From NCBI RefSeq assembly GCF_040869045.1, contig NC_090319.1, positions 343,150,302 through 343,214,301 on the forward strand: a stretch of 64,000 nucleotides of DNA, given 5' to 3'. The translations under genes and the position numbers were made by a program. The first letter of the stretch is position 1. Each line of letters starts with the position of its first letter. The notes under the pieces were generated by a model, which worked only from the letters and a program-made list of their open reading frames with translations, did not search any database and was not told the origin of the DNA. Below are positions 30,996 to 42,033 of the stretch, one piece after another. The stretch is from Eurosta solidaginis. Its lineage: Eukaryota > Arthropoda > Insecta > Diptera > Tephritidae.

Positions 30996-32467
30996 TTAAG
31001 TTAGGTTGAACTGGCCGGTCCATGAGGACCTCACATAGTCTGATTGAGTCCGTAGTGTTACCAGAAGTTTGTTTTAACGACCAAACTGAAAAACCCTATC
31101 AAAAACCAGGACCTATGTTATAACATAACTCCGTCCTCTTGGCAAATACTAGAACCTTCCTAGGACTTAAGCCACTTACTGCTTCTAGATTTGACAGCTG
31201 TATCACTCCTAATAGCTGGAGTCTTAGCCTGGCAAGTGCAGGGCACGAGCGCAGAACGTGCTCGATCGTTTCTTCCTCCAAACCGCACTTCCTACATCTG
31301 CTATTACTGACCAAGGCTAATTTAAAGGCATGTGACGCCAGAAGGCAGTGTCCAGTCAGAATACCCGTCATGAGTCTACAGTCCTCTCTTTTCAATGATA
31401 GAAGCAACTTTGTTAGTCTAAGGTTGTAAGACATACACATAATATTCGACACTTTACAGCCCCGCGCTTGAACCCACGCCTTTCCCGCTGGGTCGATCAT
31501 GTGAACCTCTCGTCTTCGCTTAGTCTCGCCCAGTCTAATTGGGACGTCTACGGAGCAAGCTTCAAGGGATGCGCCCTTTTTAGCTATTTCGTCCGCTTTT
31601 TCATTACCATCTATTCCCATATGCCCTGGGACCCAATATAGATATATGCTTCTCCCTGTCCCGATTCTCTCCAGAGACTGCTGACACTCTAACACACATT
31701 TAGATGCTGTGCTATGCGAGATTATTGCCTTAATTGCTGCTTGACTGTCAATATAAAAGTTAACATGGTTGCAGCTTAAGCTATTCTCTTCCAGGGTCTC
31801 TACTGCTTTGGTTACGGCTAATATTTCCACTTGGAAAACGCTACAGTAATCCGGCAGCCTGTAGGAACTGCTTATTTCCGGATCAGCGCAGTATACCGCA
31901 GACCCTACTACTTCCACTACTTTGGAACCATCGGTGTACACATGTATCGCCTCGTCCGCCATTTGCGCACCCTTGCGCCAACCGTCCACCTCTATTGTGG
32001 CCTTAAGATCTCCCTCGAAGCGCAGATAGGGAATCAGGTAGTCTGTTCGTCTTGTGATTGATGACGCTATACTACTATGGCTATATGGTCGGCGCTCAAG
32101 CTGCCCCGAAGCACCGAGCCTGGTTGCGGTCGTTAATGCTTTGTTCTTTGCTACCAGGTCTACAGGTGGAATGTGCAGAATGGCATACAGTGCAGCCGTC
32201 GGGGTTGTTTTCATGGCTCCCGTAATGCTAAGCATCGATAGTGTGCATACCCCCTCTAATTTTTTGAGGTATGTTGTTTTTTGTGTGGCTTTCCACCAAA
32301 CAAGAACTCCATAGTATAGAATAGGGCTTACAATCGCTGTAAAAACCCAATTATAAGGAGATGGCGATAGGCCCCCGTACACCACAGCATTCTTTTACAT
32401 GCATAGAGTGCCGTTGAGGCCTTCTTGACCCTCTCCTCCACGTTGAGTTTCCATGACAACTTACTGA
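30996..32467 (-). mobile_element. 5'-truncated non-LTR retrotransposon (LINE) with RNase H
   Basis: Minus strand. The 5' junction at about 32467 joins directly to gypsy gag sequence. The 3' UTR (about 31098 down to 30996) holds GGCCGGTCCATGAGGACCTC and ends in GTTAAGTTAGGTTG, a 3' end I remember from tephritid LINEs. Retained coding part: end of the reverse transcriptase, RNase H and a CCHC knuckle. The domain order fits the I/LOA/R1-related group. Confidence 0.8.
31099..32467 (-). pseudogene. LINE pol C terminus: RT end, RNase H, zinc knuckle
   Basis: From 5' to 3' on the minus strand: LNVEERVKKASTALYACKR (a second frame near 32440-32390), then a 428-codon frame from 32385 with SPILYYGVLVWWK and TTPTAALYAILHIPPVDL, the end of the reverse transcriptase domain. 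RNase H follows: YTDGSK, FQVEILAV, YIDSQAA and GNEKADEIAKKG supply the Asp/Glu residues. A CRKCGLEEETIEHVLRSC zinc knuckle (C-x2-C-x7-H-x4-C) and a short tail end at 31099. The frame after 32385 is intact; the upstream part is frameshifted and most of the protein is missing. RNase H removes RNA from the cDNA hybrid in this group. Confidence 0.85.
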
Positions 32468-33365
32468 ATTGTAACCCTCTCGGTGTATTCCACGGGTGCG
32501 TCTGCATTTGCGAGATGAGCCAATCTTTCAACATCCAACACAAACTCCTGCAAATTCTCATTCGCTTTTTGGTAACGGTTTTGCAACTAATTTGGTATAT
32601 CTGTTTTCTATTCTCGCTTCCATAACGTCTCTCCACAGCGGCCATCAATGCTTCATAACTGTTCCGTCCGTACTCTGGAATCGTCTGTAAGATATCCGCT
32701 GTAGGCAACTTATCTTCAGCATTCCAGTTGTTCACTGCTGCGGTCTTCTCAAACTGTAGCTTAAAGACCTGAAAAGGAACCGTCAAAGGATGGTGTCTTT
32801 ACCTTTGGATTACTCGCTGAAACTGTTGAGCGATTTATTTGCAACTCCTGTATACGACATCTCAAAGCTTCTATCTCGGCATCCATTTTGTCCTCGAGCT
32901 GTACAATTTTTGTATTCTGTGCTTCTAACTGCGAAGACATTTGTGTCACCTGCAATGATAAGCGCTCCTCTTGTGCTTCCATCTTGGATGTAATCTGTCT
33001 CGACATTTCTGAAATACGCGTTTCTTGTGTTTCAACTGCTCAGCCAACTGAGATGTCATATATGTTTTCTGTTCTTCTAGTTGAGATGACATTGTCGATG
33101 TTAGAGCAGATATTGCAGCCAAAATCATGTTCAAGTCTGTGCTCGTAACTGTCTGCGATATTTCGTTTTTCTATTCAATTTTTGTTGTTGTCTTGTCCCC
33201 ATCAGGATGAAAGACATCATCGTCCACGTTAATTCCTTCCGACTCCATAGCATCTCGTAGTCGTGCCTGAAGTTCGATCTTTTTACCGGTTGTATTCAAT
33301 CCACGGTTCTCCAACTCCTTTTTCAGTTGCTGGATCTTCAATTCACTCCACTTTGCCATGTCCAA
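32468..33365 (-). pseudogene. gag: gag of gypsy element C, truncated by the LINE junction
   Basis: Related to element A. The start at 33365 gives a SAP-like motif (SELKIQQLKKELENRGLNTT, then KKIELQARLRDAM). A long coiled coil of Gln/Glu-rich helices follows (about 33130-32830, several frames). The capsid start is at about 32780 (FKLQFEKTAAVNNW and YEALMAAVERRYG). Frameshifts at several points. At about 32467 the gag sequence stops and LINE sequence begins. No gag or pol continues beyond the LINE, so this is a chimeric junction or a deletion, not a simple insertion. Confidence 0.75.
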
Positions 33366-33399
33366 TTTGTATTCAAAATCTTCAGAATTTATTCAACAA

Positions 33400-33416
33400 T
33401 TCCTCTTCTGACACCA
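33400..33416 (-). promoter_or_regulatory. Primer-binding site of element C, tRNA-Leu type
   Basis: The same TGGTGTCAGAAGAGGAA as in element A, read on the minus strand, about nine bases inside the LTR end at 33426. The spacer is slightly longer here. Confidence 0.6.
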
Positions 33417-33425
33417 ATTGCCGAT

Positions 33426-33954
33426 TGTAACGAATATTGGGAAATTCCACTTATTTGCAACCTTCTGCTAACGTTCGAATCACTAAACTGTTGAATAAAT
33501 AACTCCAATATTCAATAATGTAAAATGGTCTTTATTAGACTACTTTCAACTACAATAACACTTCTATTTCTCAACAGATAGCGTGCTTAAATCAAACTAA
33601 TTTCATGATTGCTCAACTTGCGCTTTTTTATACTCTTCGATTTCCTCGTTCGCATACTTCTAAGCGTTTCTAGAATTTAACTTAGTTACCAGCTATAAAA
33701 TTACCAGCTATAACTACAGATGCACGTTATAGCTTCTCATATGCGCGTGTATATTTGAGTGATACTTGCACAAATTATTGCCTACTTTTGTGAGCATCTC
33801 AGATAAGATATATGCCTGTTTGTGCGTTTCTCTCCGATGCGTGTACGTACATATGTGTAGACATAATGATTGATTCGTTTATCTAGATACGAGTGACTGC
33901 TTAGTATCGGCTTAGAGATGGTAGTATCCCTTAGTGTTGCTAATATTCGTCACA
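33426..33954 (-). repeat. 5' LTR of gypsy element C, 529 bp
   Basis: Ends TGTAACGA (33426) and TCGTCACA (33954). Closely similar along its length to 13678-14238, for example TTGAATAAATAACTCCAATA and AGATAGCGTGCTTAAATCAA. The other LTR of this copy is not in the window. Confidence 0.85.
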
Positions 33955-34620
33955 GTCTTTTTATTTTCTCCTTTAGTTGCATTATCAAGGTGCCCTGAGC
34001 TATGTGTAAGGTTTCATGTTTGTAGCTCAGTGAGTAGTTCTCTACCTCTTAATATCTAGATCCATGTCCCATCTAGAAAGCTTTTTGCCCTAAGTATTTC
34101 AACCTTATAGAGCCCAAAGTTTCAGGTTTCTGGGTTATCGGGAAGTTGCTTAAAACTAAAAACAAAATTTCCAAGTTCGGACGATTTTTTGAATCCTCAC
34201 TATCCCTGGACCATCGAAGGGAAATTGTTTTCCTCATGTTGCACTGTCATGGAGTTCTGAAATATGTTTTTAGTTTCAATAATCTAGCTCAACGGTAAGT
34301 AACTCAAATAGTGGTCGCAAAATTCCACATGTTGTAAATGGACTTTTTAAATATCCCTGAATATCTCGATCCTTGTTCCATCTAGAAAACTCTTGTCCTG
34401 TTTCGTTCAAAGTTTCAGATCTCTGAGCTATCGGGAAGTTTCTGAAAATTCAAAAGAAAAATTTCCAAGCTCGGACGTTTTTTAGAAATTTTATGATATT
34501 TGTAAAATATAGCAAAATTTTTTCCCCTCACGATGAATTGTCACCGGGTACCGAAGTTTCAAAACTCTAGCTCTCCGGAAAGCTACTCAAAAATGGGTCG
34601 CAAGAGTTTCCAATTTCATC
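33955..34620. repeat. Diverged satellite-like repeat
   Basis: It carries the same phrases as the array at 37374-38458 in weaker form: ATATCTMGATCC, CAAAGTTTCAGGT, TTATCGGGAAGTT and TGCACTGTCA. Units are irregular. No coding capacity. Confidence 0.5.
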
Positions 34621-34779
34621 TGGAAATTGGTGGAAAAACATGAAATGAAACTAATATAAAGGAAGTAAAAAGTGGGGCAAGTCGTCATTAAAATTCGCAG
34701 CCATGACATCGAGATGCGTCCACCAAAAAAAATCATCTGGGAATGGAATGTCGTTATCAAGAAAAGAATAATGTTAATG

Positions 34780-35065
34780 TTAAGGAATACCATCACCGGT
34801 TTATGAAGATAATAAGTGGTCGCACTGCGGAGGTGTATCACGTCTTTTTCGAATGCCCAAGGTCTCATAATTTCAAATGTAGACTGCGCAGTATATTTGG
34901 GAAAATTACACTCCCGAAACAATTGCGGCTACAAAGTATCGAAAAGTGAACGGGGGAGTCCAGAGTCATCGCAGGCTGGAAGAAGTCTGGAAAGTCAGCG
35001 CCGCAGAAGTAAAGACTAGGCAACAACAATAAACAAAAGAAACTCGAATGGGAAACCTGGTGTAA
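34780..35065 (+). pseudogene. LINE remnant, C-terminal zinc-knuckle region
   Basis: The plus-strand frame near 34816-34890 reads YHVFFECPRSHNF, the H-x4-C part of the knuckle that ends R1-like LINE proteins. Stops follow. The identification rests on a short motif, so only moderate support. Confidence 0.4.
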
Positions 35066-35084
35066 GTAAATAATCAAGACATTA

Positions 35085-35300
35085 TATCAAAGGCACGGAT
35101 TGGAGACAAGGCCTCTCCAACCGCGCAAATAACAACATCGGAGAGAACGATTATTACCCACATAGATACGCCATGATATGGTACGGATGGGAGACAAGGC
35201 ATCCCCAACCGTCCAAATAACAACCTGGGAGGGAATGGTTTTAACCTACATACATAGATAGCCCATGCGTAGGCACGGATTGGAAGCAAGGTCTCTTTCC
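35085..35300. repeat. Minisatellite, three units of about 85-100 bp
   Basis: Three units start with GGCACGGATTGGA (about 35090), GGTACGGATGGGA (about 35179) and GGCACGGATTGGA (about 35272). The first two share GACAAGGC, CCAACCG and CAAATAACAAC. It probably belongs to the 3' UTR of the adjacent LINE remnant. Confidence 0.6.
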
Positions 35301-36141
35301 ATTCCAGCCGCGGAGGTATACGCCTTCCTGAGAGTAAAAAATAAATTAATAAAAAATAAAGAAATGAAAATATTGTAAAAAAATATATGTATATGTGTGC
35401 ACCTAATTAAGAAAAAATGAATAAAAAAAGGATATTTAATCACGATAAAAAGGAATAAAAAAATCAACTTGTGTTGTCTAGAGAAGAGTTAAAACAGGAG
35501 CTAAACCATTCATCGGAGACATGTTCTCTGACACCGTGTAAAAAGAGCACGGAGCGATCCACACTTCATCTATGGTGCGATAAACAGTCAAAAGATTACG
35601 TAAGCACGGTTGCCACTTTTGGTCCATTTGGACAGAAAATGGTCCTTTCCAACACCATTTGGTCCGCTGGTCCTTTTTTCCAATTTTTGTCCTTTTTAGG
35701 CTGTAATCAAGATTGTTCGTTTTCACTCAGAAAAAAATGTTCAACACTACCCACAAAATTTTCCACACCTTCATTAACCCTAATATAATTTATAATTTAC
35801 GTCAATGTGTTTATTACAAAAAAATGTAACGCAACAAAATGTAGCTGAACAATGGTACTTCACCTAGCAGATAGTTTAGAAAAGTGTTGGATCTTGAAGC
35901 AAATCAATTTTCGTTAATTGTTTGTTAAACAAACAACAAACAAGTACATTTCAAAACCCGCACTAACTGAATCTAGGCCATAGATGGGAAAATTGAAGCG
36001 TGAGGGTGCACTGGCAAACGGAAGAGTAAAGAATTAAATTTAAAAAAAAAATTCGAACACCCAGCTATTGGAAACTTTTTTTTTAACTTTTTCTCTGATT
36101 TTATAATAAAATTGATATAACCGAGCCCTGGAGAAATTTAG
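35301..36141. other. No gene recognised
   Basis: AT-rich spacer. Short overlapping ORFs at 35471-35788 show no motif. Nothing else definable. Confidence 0.4.
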
Positions 36142-36551
36142 TTTAAAAAAAGATGAATTTTAAGGACTACCTTTATATAAATGGACCAAAAAATAGAAGC
36201 CAGTTTTTCTTTAATACAGACATAGTCTTGTTGAATTTTGACTAAGAAACTTTAACAATAGCTCTTGTTAAAGAATTTTGGGATTTAAAACTATAAAGGT
36301 AGACCGCGTGTTTAAATTTTAAATAATCAATTAGTTAATCCCAAGTACATGGTTTGCCTTAAATTGAAAGATTGCGCTCCACCTTTATAGTTTTAAATCC
36401 CAAAATTCTTTTGCAAGAGTTATTGTTAAAGGTTTTTAGTCAAAATTCAACAAGACTATGTCTGTATGAAAGGAAATACTGCCCTCTCTTTTTTGGTCCA
36501 TTTATATAAAGGTAGTCCTTAAAATTTTTGTATCATCTTTTTATTTTAAAT
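36142..36551. repeat. Foldback element with arms of about 170 bp
   Basis: The left arm (36142-36310) and right arm (36372-36551) are inverted copies, including TTTTAAGGACTACCTTTATA, AGACATAGTCTTGTTGAATT, TTTGGGATTTAAAACTATAA and others. The loop is about 60 bp. Pieces of the same arm occur at 25897-26010 and inside the 797-bp insertions of the LTRs (about 49215 and 58466). Confidence 0.7.
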
Positions 36552-36759
36552 TTTTTAGTTCTGCCTACAAAAAGGCAATTGGAACTTTGATTAGTAATTT
36601 AAGTAATTCCTAAGTGAAAATTTGTATCTTTATTTCTTTGTTCAAAATAGCAAGATTTAATAGAATTAGTGGAATTTTCGCTGACAACACTGGCGACAAT
36701 AACAGAATTCCACCTCGCATCATAACAAGAGAATTCCACCTCGTTTGTCAGCTACTTAA

Positions 36760-37122
36760 GGGCCCATTACTGATACTTAGCATAGACTTGACTTGGCGTG
36801 AGAACTGTCACTTACAGTTCTGTTAAATGAACATTGCATGTAACTGATTACTCAAAACTTAGCAACACTTAACTTGACTTAGAAGTCTGTTGAATTTTGA
36901 TTTTCTATGTAAGTTCTAAGTGACGTTACATTTTGAGATGCCATTTGTTTGTTTCCATTTCATTTTGACATTTTGTCATACAAATTGACATTTATTTAAA
37001 AATAAATTTCAACGCTGATTATGATGCCAGGTTGTATGCGCCAAGTGGAGTATAATCGTGCCTAAGTTGCCAAGTTTACGCCAAGTCAAGTCAAGTCTAT
37101 GCTAAGTATCAGTAATGGGGGC
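36760..37122. mobile_element. MITE 4, 363 bp, TTAA-like target
   Basis: The ends GGGCCCATTACTGATACTTA (36760) and, complemented, GCCCCCATTACTGATACTTA (37122) are inverted over about 40 bp, including AGCATAGACTTGACTTGG. Flanks are TTAA on the left (36756-36759) and TTTAA on the right (37123-37127), suggesting a TTAA target. The inner part repeats ACTTGACTTRG. Confidence 0.7.
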
Positions 37123-37127
37123 TTTAA

Positions 37128-37373
37128 TTTGCACAGTTTAAAATCGTGGTGAAATTCGCATACGCCTGAAAGTCTAAAAGAATCGTGGTGAAAGTTGCGT
37201 ACACCTAAAAGTATGCAAGGACGTGCATTGAGTTGGGCCTTCAACGAGGTGGAATTCTACAACGCCTGCAACACCCAGTAGGCTAGCCATAAAGGTATGG
37301 CCTAATCCTCTAAACAGTTCGACTTGTGCGTTACGTAGCTCAAATTTTTTGACCAAACATTGCACTGTCACCG
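37128..37373. other. Spacer with a short tandem duplication
   Basis: AATCGTGGTGAAAKT and the bases after it occur twice (about 37142 and 37182), a 40-bp duplication. GAGGTGGAATTCT at about 37242 mirrors AGAATTCCACCTC near 36709 and 36730. Confidence 0.4.
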
Positions 37374-38458
37374 AGTTTTAAACTATATTTCAGGTTTCAA
37401 GTCTCTAGATATCCAGGAAGTTAGTTAAAAATCGATTGCAAGCTTCCCAATTTAAAACTAGTTTTCTCAATATCTCGATCCATGTGCCACCTAGCGGAAT
37501 TTGTTTGATAAAATATTGCATTGTCACCGGGTTCTGACTTACGGCCCAAGTTTCATGTCTCTAGCTCATCGGGAAGTTACTCGAAAATCGATCACAAAAT
37601 TCCCCCCGTTTTTAAAGGATTTGCAGTTATCTTGACTAGCGCGCCACCTAGCGGAACTTTGTTCTCTATAAATTGTATTGCCACCAGGCCTCTAACTAAG
37701 TGCAAAGTTTCAAGTCTTTAGGTAACCGAGAAGTTAGTTAAAAATGGATTGAATGATTCCCAAATTAAAATTTGTTTTCTTACTATCTCAATACCGGGTT
37801 CTGACCCACGGCCCAAGTTTGAAGTCTCTAGCTCACCGGCAATTTACTCAAAAATCGATCGCAAGATTCCCCCCGTTTTTCAGGAATTTGTAGTTATCTC
37901 AATTAGCACGCCACCTAGCGGAACTTTGTTTTCTATAAATTGTATTGTCACCGGGTCCCGAACTATGTTCTAAGTTACAAGTCTCTAGGTAACCGGGAAG
38001 TTAGATAAAAATGGATTGAAAGATTCCCAAATTAAAATTAATTTTCCTAATATCTCGATCCATGCGCCACCTAGTGGCATTTTTTTGACCACATGTTGCA
38101 TTATCACCGGGTTCTGACCCGCGGCCCAAGTTTCAAGTCTCTAGCTCACCGGCAAGTTACTCAAAAATCGATCGCAATATTCCCTTCGTTTTTCAGGGAT
38201 TTGTAGTTATCTCAATTAACATGCCACCTAGCGGAACTTTGTTTTCTATAAATTGTATTGTCACCGGGTCGCGAACTATGGGCTAAGTTACAAGTCTCTA
38301 GGTAACCGGGAAGTTAGTTAAAATGGATTGAAAGATTCCCAAATTAAAATTTGTTTTCCTAATATCTCGATCCATGCGCCACCTAGCGGAATTTTTTTGA
38401 TAAAATATTGCATTGTCACCGGGTTCTGACCCACGGCCCAAGTTTCAAGTCTCTAGCT
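37374..38458. repeat. Satellite-like array, about 156-bp monomers in a dimeric order
   Basis: Alternating unit types. Type 1 has TCACCGGGTTCTGACCCACG, CAAGTCTCTAGCTCACCGG and CCCGTTTTTCAGG. Type 2 has TCACCGGGTCCCGAACTATG, TCTCTAGGTAACCGGGAAG and ATATCTCGATCCATGCG. Type 1 starts at about 37525, 37790, 38104 and 38415, giving a dimer of about 312 bp (one unit shortened). Every unit has GCCACCTAGCGG or a close variant. The array is interrupted at 38458 by the LTR element and resumes at 59926. Confidence 0.8.
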
Positions 38459-41429
38459 TGTAATATGCGATTTCAGAATTTTCAAATATTTAAGCAATTC
38501 ATTTCCAGCGTATTAATAACGCAAAATCATCCTAGTTCCAAATTGTAATAGAGTAGATTTTCGTTAAACTTCAATCTGATTTCCATATGACGGAAGTCAT
38601 ATGCTGATCAGAGGAAATGAAAGAAAATAGACAAGAATGAGGTTTGACTTTCGTTCCGGTGATCGACATTCCTTCTTTTGGATTTGATCTTCACCCGAGA
38701 CGGACGTCAAAAACTCATCAACCTTTTTGGTAAGTTGGACATTTTTTTGATATGTTAATTTTTTTGATGTGTTAATTTTTTTGATGTGTTAATTTTTATA
38801 ATAAAAAAGTGTTTAGTAAATGCTAAATTAAATATTTTAGTAAGTAAAAATAAAAATTTAGATATGTTAAAGCTTCCTTTAAAAAGGGTTGGTTGTGCAT
38901 ATGAAAAGTATGCGAACATTTTTGTATGTACATACAACCTTATCTAAAGAAAAGTTCTTTCGAGGCAAAGCAAAGCTTATGCCGAAAGTATTTAATCAAA
39001 AACTTCATTAAATATCACTATTTCAAATTTTCGTAGATTTCGAATCTAAAGATTCAAAAAAAAAAAACTCCTTTCAACCCTCTTTTAGAAAGGTATAACT
39101 TAGTATAGGTTTCATTTTACTTTTTAGTAATTCCAAAAAATATTTCTATTAAACTATAATAAAGAATTTTCTGAAATCATAGATTATTCATGTGTGAGAC
39201 ATACGTTTGGTGGGAGAGAAACCGCTTGGGTACAGTTTCCACTCTCCCACCACAAGCTAAATAAATTTCTGCAGAAAAATACAAAGGAGAAGGCGAAAGC
39301 AGGGAGGAGATCGCCAAACCAACCAGTTTGAAACCATGCAGACGGAAGAATAGACACCTATAAAAATTTAGTGCGGTTGTATAAAAAAAAAAAAAAAAAA
39401 TAAGAATTTAAAAAATGTAATATTTCAAAAAAAAAAACCTATATATATGTAAAAGAAATTGTTGGGCAAGAAGTAGATATAAATAAAAAGGGAAAAAAGT
39501 GAGAATATTCACATAATAAGAAAGCCATAAGGCAAAGTAAAAATTAAGGAAAAATTTAGAAGTGTCTATGTAAAAAAAAAAAGGTGGACATATTTACATA
39601 TAGACACAAGAAAGCTATAAAGAAAAAAAAAATTTTTTACGGAAAATTGTAAAGTGAAAACCTGTAAAAAAGCAAAAAAGGGCAAAGACAAAGACCTGTG
39701 TAGGCCAAAGAAAAGAAAACACAGAGAATGAAGTGATTAAGAAAGAGTGAAATCAAAGCCGATCAAAAAAAAAAAAAAAGAAAAAAATATACAAACTATT
39801 TTTAATTGCTATAAAATCATTAGAAATAATAAATTTTAGTGAATATGAAAAAAGAAAGCATATACTTTGGTTCCCTTTGAGTTGCAATCAAAATGATGTG
39901 AAATGAAATAAAAGCAACTGAAATCAAGTAAAACAACGTTATTAGCTAAACTTCCAAAAAAGTAAATACGTAAATATAGCACAAAAACAAGTGTTTAAGC
40001 TTACAAAATAACGATAGAAGCACTACACAAAAAGTATATATGTACATGGCTACATAAAATTGTTCGAAAAGTTGCGTTTAAACAAGCAAAAAAAAAAAAA
40101 AAAAACAAATAAAAGGAACATTTTCATTTAGTGGCGTATGTAGAAAACATTAAATATATGCATAAGTAATTCTAAAAGCTAGTTATACAAAATATGCAAA
40201 GTTGCTCATGAAAGTGTTGTTCATGAAAGTGAAATAATAAGCCTTTGGTTAGGTTAAAATTTGTAAAAGTGCGGAGTTGAGTTTATAAAGCTTAAACAAC
40301 TTGCATAATAAAACAAAAAAAATAAAAATATATGTACATATATATGCAAAAAATAAATAATTAAAATATTCTGGTCACCCTAATTGTTTCTCACGGTCAT
40401 AACACACATACACGTACATTACTTCTTTTACAATTGTAAATTGCTTAAGCTGATCAACACGCATACATGGAAGCGCTTTCATCGTGGGCTGTTTCTCAAT
40501 TCACGTAAGTTAACATTGCTCAACTTATATAATTGGTATCACTACTCAGAGAGCACATCATGTTCAGTCAGAATATATGATGTTAAATAAATTGTATTAA
40601 CACTCATATCAAACATATTACATTCAAATCACGTCAAACACCAATGTTGTTAAAGAAGGTTTACATCAATAGCGTATGTATGTAAACTGACTTTCTAAGA
40701 ATAGTTATAACAGTGGTGTTGCGTTGATTTTGAATAACATAAACACTTACATACATATACATATAAATTGTGCACGTCCGACAACGTTGCAAGTTAAAAC
40801 TTTTCATATATTTTATCTTATACATGCAATTTAAAATAGGGAACTTTCGTATCACAAAGGTAAATTTTTTCTGCGATAACATGGGTATAAAAATAAATTG
40901 TTTTTTGACAACTCTTCTCCAATCTTAAATAATAAAACATTGATAGCATACATAGGCGAATAGGCTCTCATATTTCTATTTCGATATTGGATGAATTAGA
41001 TACGTACTTGTGTATGTACACGAGATGTAATAGATATAATTTGGTACATATTTGCACTTTAAGCGGAATTTCTAATTAAATAAAAAAGCTAATATGTGAA
41101 TGAATTGAAACAAAAAATGAGTGAGTAAATTTATTAATGGTGGTAACGAAGTGAAGTGGTAAGTGGTGTTTACATAGGGACATCTACAACGATTAGTGCT
41201 AAATTAGATGTCAAGGCAGGGAGGGATATAAGAAGCACGAGCGCCATGTCACCTGTGCAGCTCATAACTTGGAGAAGGAGGAGTTCCCCTTTTCATACCC
41301 CTTTTTCCCTTAGCAGCGTTTTGTTAGTTAGAGAGACAGTGCACACCAAATAAATTTTTTTGTGATAAATAAACAGGGACTCTGAAATAAAATGTAATGG
41401 GGTCTAGTGCTATGAGGAAAGGTCGCGAA
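38459..41429 (+). repeat. LTR 1, 2971 bp, lacks the 797-bp insertion
   Basis: It begins TGTAATATGCGATTTCAG at the satellite junction and ends GGTCGCGAA. Relative to LTR 2 and 3 it lacks 797 bp at CCCTAATT (40378-40385) and about 150 bp near 40605, and has small differences along its length, for example three instead of one TTTTTTGATRTGTTAA unit at 38748. No canonical TG...CA ends, primer-binding site or polypurine tract could be fixed. Confidence 0.75.
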
Positions 41430-41687
41430 ATATATATGTATACTTTGTACATGTTTGCACATACATAATAATTTGCAACTTTAACATCTGCAACCATCAT
41501 TTTGCTCCACAGTGCACCGGTTTCTTTTTAGTAATACGTTTTTCATTTTCCATCGTTCCTACATGCTCTTTCTCAAGTATCTTTATTTATATATATCCTT
41601 AATTTCACATAAATATCTTGTTTAGTTCAAACAATTTTTTTTGTGTATATTAGAAATAAGTTTTGAATCCTCGCAGGATTATCTACT

Positions 41688-41897
41688 ATGGGGCGTGTTC
41701 AAGACCCAGTAGAATCGACCGCCTGGCTCTTCTTAACTGTTTTCTTTTCTTGTATAATCACCTTTAGTATACAATTCCAAAAAATCTATAAAGGAACATT
41801 GTACCAAGTAGAAGTGATTTTTGGAAATACTAAGTTATCGACTTTAGTTCATTATTTAGTCCAAAATCAACCCCTACTCAAAACAATGGACCACTGA
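41688..41897 (+). CDS. Small ORF with one membrane segment, copy 1
   Basis: An ATG ORF of 69 codons upstream of the RING ORF. Residues about 12-29 (TAWLFLTVFFSCIITFSI) form a plausible single transmembrane helix; the rest is neutral, with no known motif. The sequence is identical in copy 2 (50929-51138), but the copies are so recent that this is no evidence for selection. It could be a leader peptide ORF of the retrotransposon or chance. Confidence 0.3.
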   Translation: MGRVQDPVESTAWLFLTVFFSCIITFSIQFQKIYKGTLYQVEVIFGNTKLSTLVHYLVQNQPLLKTMDH

Positions 41898-42033
41898 AAA
41901 ATATCTGTCAGCAATAGTCCAAGTAAACGCCAGCTAGAACTCCATCTCGTTCGATGTTCACTTACCCATAACGAAGTTACCACCTTAAGAGTTATATTTT
42001 TTATTTTTGGAAATTTTTTGAAAACAAAGCACT

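Noticed and set aside
31831..32314. Plus-strand ORFs of 76 and 86 codons opposite the LINE
   Set aside because: Antisense shadows of the RNase H and RT coding region.
41156..41353. 65-codon ORF repeated in the three LTRs (also 50397 and 59649)
   Set aside because: It starts at a non-ATG codon, has no motif, and is repeated only because the LTR is repeated.
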